Below the pieces are notes generated by a model, which worked only from the letters and a program-made list of their open reading frames with translations, made no database searches and was not told the DNA's origin. From NCBI RefSeq assembly GCF_030388665.1, contig NZ_CP128846.1:7598001-7662000 (forward strand): 64,000 nt of DNA, given 5' to 3'. Below are positions 61,911 through 64,000 of the stretch, in pieces (position 1 is the first letter of the stretch; each line of letters starts with the position of its first letter). This DNA comes from Streptomyces flavofungini (lineage in GTDB: Bacteria > Actinomycetota > Actinomycetes > Streptomycetales > Streptomycetaceae). Both the position numbers and the translations under genes were made by a program.

Positions 61911-62110
61911 TGCCATTCATGGACTTGAGTGAATACGAGGGTGACGCGCTCCCGCTTGAGCACGTCGACTACCCGCACGAGCCGGGACAGCTCTATGACT
62001 GCGCCGCTTGTGAGGCTGAGTGCCTGTGCACCGGATACCCCGGACACACAGAATGCGTCTTCTGTGCGCTTCTCCATGAGGAGTATGAGGCGGGGACGCT
62101 CGGACGTTAG
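61910..62110 (+). CDS. Small acidic protein with Cys cluster
   Basis: A 66-aa protein with CAACEAECLCTG and ECVFC, a likely zinc knuckle, in a strongly acidic setting (Glu/Asp-rich both ends). It starts in the TAATG overlap with the preceding gene. A terminator hairpin follows 18 bases after the stop. Confidence 0.6.
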   Translation: MPFMDLSEYEGDALPLEHVDYPHEPGQLYDCAACEAECLCTGYPGHTECVFCALLHEEYEAGTLGR

Positions 62111-62128
62111 TCCGTAGTCGACGGATTG

Positions 62129-62151
62129 GGGCATGGACTGAATCCATGCCC
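62129..62151 (+). terminator. Hairpin terminator with short T run
   Basis: GGGCATGGA pairs with TCCATGCCC around CTGAA and is followed by TTT. It splits the small-gene operon. Confidence 0.7.
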
Positions 62152-62197
62152 TTTCCTGTCTACTGCGTACGGCGGTAGTCGTGTAAGGGGTGGGGCA

Positions 62198-62497
62198 GTG
62201 CACAACGAACGCGCATACAAGATGGTTGAAGAGCGGTTCTCGGCTCACGTAAAGGTCTTCAATCACTATGACGTGAGCGACGACGATTCAGATACGCACT
62301 ACTGGACAGCAAAGGACCGCCTAGAGCTTGCTCAGGTCGCTCTAGAGCGTGCCCCGGAAATGAAGGTGACGACCCTTGCTAGGTCCCTGGGAGGCATTTA
62401 CCAGGCGATACGGAAGAACCTTACTCCTGACGAACTCGCGCGCTGGAATGAGGCCGACGACGTACTAGAGAATCTGGCGAACAAGTACGGCATGTAA
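62198..62497 (+). CDS. Hypothetical helical phage-like protein
   Basis: A 99-aa protein, mostly helix (NERAYKMVEERFSAHVKVFNHYD, DRLELAQVALERAPEMKVTTLARSLGGIYQAIRKNLTPDEL). GTG 62198 with AAGGGGTGGGG before it is preferred to the longer open frame. It has a TPR-like or HTH-like rhythm but is not assignable. Confidence 0.6.
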   Translation: MHNERAYKMVEERFSAHVKVFNHYDVSDDDSDTHYWTAKDRLELAQVALERAPEMKVTTLARSLGGIYQAIRKNLTPDELARWNEADDVLENLANKYGM

Positions 62498-62533
62498 GGG
62501 CGACGGGATCAACGAAATAGAAGGGGCGTAGGC

Positions 62534-62704
62534 ATGTACGTGGCGCACATCGGACCGGCTTGGCATCAACGATTCGAATGCTACTGGGACGCGGTGAACT
62601 ACGCGGCTAGTCACGGGCTTGGCCCGACGTTCGTAGAGCTGAACCTGAGTAAGACGTTGTACCGGGCAAGGCCTGTTGTTCCTTGTCGCCGAAAGGGGAA
62701 GTAG
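62534..62704 (+). CDS. 56-aa hypothetical protein
   Basis: ATG 62534, with AAGGGG 7 bases upstream. The protein is aromatic-rich (MYVAHIGPAWHQRFECYWDAVNYAASHG) with a basic end (CRRKGK). It fills the gap between two phage-like genes. Not recognised. Confidence 0.5.
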   Translation: MYVAHIGPAWHQRFECYWDAVNYAASHGLGPTFVELNLSKTLYRARPVVPCRRKGK

Positions 62705-62773
62705 GTCACAGATGATTCTCCGGGGCTGATTCCGATGAAATACGTTGCTGTGATCCCAGAGAGAAGGCGTTTC

Positions 62774-62959
62774 ATGCGCATGATCGTGACCGTGTTCGGT
62801 GCGGCGGTGATTGCCGCCGCCCTGTCAGTAGGCATCACGTATCAGGTGATGCAAAAGCGCGTCCAGGATGCTGAAGTGTCCAGCTTCAATGATGGATTCC
62901 GTGATGGGGCGTGCCGTGGTGGGGAAGACGGATTCGGCAACCCGTGTAGTGAGGGCTGA
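62774..62959 (+). CDS. Small membrane protein
   Basis: A 61-aa protein with one N-terminal membrane helix (MIVTVFGAAVIAAALSVGI) and an acidic, Cys-containing tail (DGFRDGACRGGEDGFGNPC). AGAAGG 6 bases before ATG 62774 decides the start. ATG 62735 is in frame and would add 13 residues. The stop overlaps the next gene (TGATG). Confidence 0.55.
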   Translation: MRMIVTVFGAAVIAAALSVGITYQVMQKRVQDAEVSSFNDGFRDGACRGGEDGFGNPCSEG

Positions 62960-63144
62960 TGCCTAAGCATTACGTAGCTGTTCGCTGGATTGAACGGGAC
63001 GGGCAAGAGTGCGTAGAGGTGACAGCGAGTTGGCGTTCCCGCGAGTTGGCCGAAGCGTCAGCGGAGAAGTTCACACGCCAGTTGGCGCCCGGTACGGCTC
63101 ACTCAGTTGAGTACCTGGGCAACAACGGCATGACTCAGTACTGA
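62959..63144 (+). CDS. Hypothetical phage-like protein
   Basis: A 61-aa protein, strand-helix-strand pattern (HYVAVRWIERDGQECVEVTASW, SRELAEASAEKFTRQL, HSVEYLG). It overlaps the upstream membrane protein gene by one base. Not recognised. Confidence 0.55.
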   Translation: MPKHYVAVRWIERDGQECVEVTASWRSRELAEASAEKFTRQLAPGTAHSVEYLGNNGMTQY

Positions 63145-63157
63145 GGGAAGGGGCCTG

Positions 63158-63379
63158 ATGGAAGCCAAGGACGTTCAGAACGGCTTACGCGTCGAGTACA
63201 AGCAATACGCGCACTGGTTGAACGGGACAATCGTTGGAGCAGCGTACGCCCATGGCACTCGCATGACTCGCGCCAATATCACGCACGCCGTGATCCTCTC
63301 ATCGCACAGCAGTAATCCGCCCAGGTCGATTGACTATGAGGTTGTCCCCTTGGGGGACGTTCGCAAGATTCGTCGCTAG
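63158..63379 (+). CDS. Hypothetical phage-like protein
   Basis: A 73-aa basic protein (KDVQNGLRVEYKQYAHWLNGTIVGAAY start, DYEVVPLGDVRKIRR end), probably a small beta-barrel. A GAAGGGG site precedes ATG 63158. Between its stop and 63523 nothing clear is seen. Confidence 0.55.
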   Translation: MEAKDVQNGLRVEYKQYAHWLNGTIVGAAYAHGTRMTRANITHAVILSSHSSNPPRSIDYEVVPLGDVRKIRR

Positions 63380-63523
63380 CGACTCAATATCGGGGGCAGG
63401 GAAGTGCAGCCGCGTCCTCGTGGCCAAGACACCCTGCACTCGGTGTTGGACCTCTAGAGAACCACTCAGAGGCTCTAGTGAATCGTGTTCTGTCCGGGCA
63501 AGTTGTTTAGGGAAGGTTACGGA

Positions 63524-64000
63524 ATGGCGGAATGGCGCGCGGGCGGTAATGACGGCATCTTCTACCTGGGCAAGGAGGGAACGGAGGAGTACGGCGGTTA
63601 CGTGGTGCGGACGGACCACGCGCCCAACCCTGAGAAGTGGTTCGCGTACGAGTACGACACGGAGAAGCGCACGACCGTATGGGTTGGTGAGGCGCGGACC
63701 GCTGAGGACGCACAGAAGGCTGTAAAGGGTGAGTTCTTGTGCGAGGTCTTCCGTGACGACGAGCGTGGGCACTGCCCATATCCGGGCGTGGTGATTCGCA
63801 CCACCATCTACAAGGGTGAGCGGCTGCGGGTGATCGTGTGCGGGGAGCACTCCGGAGTCATGAAGGGGTGGGAAAGCGTCCGGCTGGAGGAGTACCGGGC
63901 TGAATACGGGCTCATGCCCAATGACCCGATCATCGGAGAGCGCATCTCGCCACCGCTCAACCTCCCGTCGATTCGTGAGGCCGTGCTGAAGGCGGGCACG
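63524..64000 (+). CDS. Hypothetical protein, runs off the window
   Basis: At least 159 residues, open to the last base. The N-terminal half is WRAGGNDGIFYLGKEG, then a WFAYEYDTEKRTTVWVGEART strand-rich part. Later come two Cys (GHCPYP, VIVCGEHSG) and a Pro-rich segment. GGAAGG precedes ATG 63524. Not recognised; the remainder lies to the right. Confidence 0.65.
   Translation, partial: MAEWRAGGNDGIFYLGKEGTEEYGGYVVRTDHAPNPEKWFAYEYDTEKRTTVWVGEARTAEDAQKAVKGEFLCEVFRDDERGHCPYPGVVIRTTIYKGERLRVIVCGEHSGVMKGWESVRLEEYRAEYGLMPNDPIIGERISPPLNLPSIREAVLKAGT

Overview
The window is high-GC Streptomyces chromosome up to about 53.3 kb. This rests on codon usage, GTG and leaderless starts, a cvn conservon and a gene order like the S. 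coelicolor tatC to pheST interval. An accessory tract follows to the right edge (64 kb), with lower GC, very small genes and long structured non-coding DNA. It looks like the early or accessory part of a prophage or integrative element. No integrase, portal or terminase is visible, so the element type is an inference.

Core, 1-21 kb: the 3' end of tatC, a diacylglycerol-kinase-family gene and the Ski2-like helicase helY lead into a conservon of five genes (rarA-E/cvn9-like: histidine-kinase-like ATPase, Roadblock protein, DUF742 protein, small GTPase, P450). Next come an RluA pseudouridine synthase, a GNAT enzyme, an iron-box-controlled siderophore-interacting protein, a 5'-3' exonuclease, a glycine-betaine ABC transporter with permease and two binding domains in one chain, an XRE-cupin regulator, a metal-receptor-fold protein, and a divergent TDT exporter/LysR pair.

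Core, 21-28 kb: a gamma-glutamylation catabolic cluster of PuuD-like amidase, APC permease, FadR/GntR regulator, GlnA4-like ligase, aldehyde dehydrogenase and SDR. Its divergent ends share a CAATGG-N9-ATACCTT element that may be the regulator's operator. 28-38 kb holds a tandem pair of secreted HAD phosphatases, a DUF2510 protein, a PLP alanine-racemase-fold enzyme, a long Pro/Ala-rich membrane protein coupled to a mycosin-like protease, and SseB and DUF1844 proteins.

Core, 38-53 kb: the translation block infC-rpmI-rplT, a SpoU methyltransferase, a soluble PAS histidine kinase and pheS-pheT. infC has an apparent AUC start and an attenuator-like leader. Then come a PP2C phosphatase, an HTH-TPR regulator, a Nudix enzyme, a 3-hydroxybutyryl-CoA dehydrogenase and a Tat-exported GHL10 glycoside hydrolase.

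Accessory tract, 53.3-64 kb: an XRE-TPR regulator faces a short operon (hypothetical, 41-aa membrane peptide, degenerate Nudix protein, Cys/His mini-protein). After it come a tRNA-like cloverleaf with a 19-nt anticodon loop, an HTH mini-protein, a 26-aa Cys-rich peptide, a DUF6283 protein, a DnaA-box cluster, and about 1.5 kb without genes but full of repeats and hairpins. That stretch has an rRNA-leader-like boxA and an array of hairpins, two of which share the loop GGACTAwG on different stems. At least ten small unknown genes in one direction then run off the edge.
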